A stretch of DNA of 8,819 nt from Ruminiclostridium sp. (GTDB lineage Bacteria > Bacillota > Clostridia > DSM-8532), in NCBI GenBank assembly GCA_003535195.1, contig DOHN01000078.1:1-8819 (forward strand). The letters are read 5' to 3'. Positions 7,552-8,819 of this stretch are shown here, in pieces; positions within the stretch are counted from its first letter, which is position 1, and each line of letters starts with the position of its first letter. A program made the translations under genes and the position numbers. The notes beneath the pieces were generated by a model that ran no database searches, had not been told where the DNA came from, and saw only the letters and a list, made by a program, of their open reading frames with translations.

Positions 7552-7560
7552 TGATATAAT
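7552..7560 (+). promoter_or_regulatory. Extended -10 promoter of pgi
   Basis: TGATATAAT is a perfect TATAAT with the TG extension. The region 16-18 bases upstream (around TGTATT, 7531-7536) is a poor -35. Transcription would start near 7567, giving a leader of about 30 bases before the pgi ATG. This mirrors the kinase promoter on the opposite strand. Confidence 0.65.
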
Positions 7561-7596
7561 ATTTGTAAAATGATAGGAAAAAAGATAGGTGGATGT

Positions 7597-8819
7597 ATGA
7601 ACAAGATCACAGTGGATTTCGGCAGTACCCGAAAATTTATGAATGAATATGAGCTGCGGTTCCTGGGAAAACAGGTCTTGGATGCCCACGAAATGCTCCA
7701 TGGGAAAAAGGGCGCAGGCAGTGATTTCCTAGGCTGGGTAGAGCTTCCCAACAACTATGATCGGGAGGAATTTTCACGTATTATCAAGGCTGCACAAAAA
7801 ATCAGAAATGATTCGGACATATTGATTATATCGGGCATAGGAGGCTCATACCTGGGTGCCAGGGCGGCTATCGAAGCGCTGTCCCATACTTTTTATAATA
7901 TGCTCCCCAGGGAAAAGCGAAACGGACCGGAAATCTATTTTGCCGGCAACAGCCTGGGCCCCGCCTATCTTGCTGATCTTCTGGAGCTGGCGGAGGGCAG
8001 GGAGGTGTCGGTAAACATTATATCAAAATCAGGCACAACCACTGAGCCCGCTATTGCTTTTCGTATTTTAAAAGAGTTTATGGAAAAGAAATATGGCAAA
8101 AAGGATGCACGGTACAGAATTTTTGCTACCACCGATAAAGCTAAGGGTGCCCTCAAGCAAATGGCCGAATCCGAGGGGTACGAAACATTTACTATACCTG
8201 ACGATATCGGCGGGCGGTATTCTGTTCTGACCTCTGTGGGACTATTACCCATAGCGGCGGCCGGAATTGATATAACCGATATGATGAAGGGCGCTCAACA
8301 GGCCTATCATGATTGTAAAAAGACCTATGAGGAAAATGATTGCTATAAATATGCGGCGGCTCGAAATGTTCTTTACAGAAAGGGAAAAACCACTGAAATT
8401 ATAGTAAATTATGAACCATCCATGCATTATGTCACAGAATGGTGGAAGCAGCTTTTTGGGGAGAGCGAAGGCAAAGATCAAAAGGGTATTTTCCCTGCGG
8501 GCGTGGATTTTTCCACTGATCTCCATTCTATGGGGCAATATATTCAGGATGGACTGCGCAATATTTTTGAGACAGTTCTCAATGTTGAGAAACCCAGAAA
8601 GAATATCAAAATGGTTTCAGACGCTGATGATCTGGATAATCTTAACTACTTGTCGGGCAGGGATATGGATTACGTCAATAAAAAAGCCATGCAGGCGGCT
8701 ATTTTAGCGCATAGTGACGGCGGAGTGCCCAATCTTGTGATGAACATTCCTGAAATGACCGCATATTGGTTTGGCTATATGGTATATTTCTTTGAAAAGG
8801 CCTGCGGTATCAGCGGCTA
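7597..8819 (+). CDS. pgi: Glucose-6-phosphate isomerase, partial (first 407 residues, runs off right edge)
   Basis: Cytoplasmic enzyme that interconverts glucose 6-phosphate and fructose 6-phosphate in glycolysis and gluconeogenesis. Visible hallmarks: substrate-phosphate loop [16 protein letters not shown] (78-93), SIS-domain loop [10 protein letters not shown] (143-152), family signature around [16 protein letters not shown] (203-218) with R207, probable catalytic E289 in LFGESEGKD, and H310 in [10 protein letters not shown]. Spacing fits the roughly 450-residue Bacillus-type enzyme, so about 40 C-terminal residues, including the conserved late lysine, lie beyond the window. The start at 7597 follows AGGTGG at 7587-7592, a slightly imperfect ribosome site with a short four-base gap. 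It is divergent from the kinase. Codon use differs from the genes to its left: many ATA, AGA and AGG codons and a more AT-rich third position. Identity is firm. Confidence 0.96.
   Translation, partial: MNKITVDFGSTRKFMNEYELRFLGKQVLDAHEMLHGKKGAGSDFLGWVELPNNYDREEFSRIIKAAQKIRNDSDILIISGIGGSYLGARAAIEALSHTFYNMLPREKRNGPEIYFAGNSLGPAYLADLLELAEGREVSVNIISKSGTTTEPAIAFRILKEFMEKKYGKKDARYRIFATTDKAKGALKQMAESEGYETFTIPDDIGGRYSVLTSVGLLPIAAAGIDITDMMKGAQQAYHDCKKTYEENDCYKYAAARNVLYRKGKTTEIIVNYEPSMHYVTEWWKQLFGESEGKDQKGIFPAGVDFSTDLHSMGQYIQDGLRNIFETVLNVEKPRKNIKMVSDADDLDNLNYLSGRDMDYVNKKAMQAAILAHSDGGVPNLVMNIPEMTAYWFGYMVYFFEKACGISG

Noticed and set aside
7399..7701. N-terminal extension of the kinase to an ATG at 7701
   Set aside because: It would overlap pgi head-on by about 100 bases, cross both promoters and the palindrome, and lacks a ribosome site. 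The ATG at 7398 has AAGGAG and starts just before the membrane helix.

Overview
The window looks like chromosomal DNA of a low-to-mid GC Bacillota (Clostridia) species, probably a gut Oscillospiraceae or Lachnospiraceae relative. The support is strong AGGAGG-type ribosome sites, extended -10 promoters, an S-layer-homology (SLH) anchored surface protein with Clostridia-style Ig modules, and a Bacillus/Clostridium-type glucose-6-phosphate isomerase. Genus is inference only.

Layout, left to right. Positions 1-4270 (minus strand) hold a very large secreted surface protein: signal peptide, two beta-helix-like regions, Ig-like, FN3-like and BIG2 modules, a Gly-rich linker, then a conserved pre-SLH module and the first SLH domain, which is cut by the left edge. 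The reading frame breaks in the Gly linker near 780, so the chain is split into a 1194-residue N-terminal ORF and an open C-terminal ORF. Thirty bases upstream (4301-4534, minus) is a small DUF2442-like protein, probably the first gene of the same operon. Divergent from it (4716-5402, plus) is an OmpR-family response regulator. Facing that regulator, and overlapping its 3' end by 20 bases, is a 7TMR-DISM-type sensor histidine kinase (5383-7398, minus). Divergent from the kinase and running off the right edge is pgi (7597-8819, plus).

Reading of the whole: the kinase has an outward-facing jelly-roll-like domain plus a seven-helix membrane module, and is the natural partner of the response regulator. 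The regulator gene shares an intergenic region with the surface-protein operon, which makes that operon a plausible target. This wiring is inferred, not shown. Two inverted repeats sit in the two divergent intergenic regions. The one at 7478-7513 lies almost exactly midway between two good extended -10 promoters, for the kinase and for pgi, and is the most interesting non-coding signal here. The pgi end is poorer in GC and uses more ATA/AGA/AGG codons than the left block, so the left block may be an accessory module next to core-genome DNA. I see no tRNA, rRNA, CRISPR array, transposase or att site. No gap between genes exceeds 300 bases.
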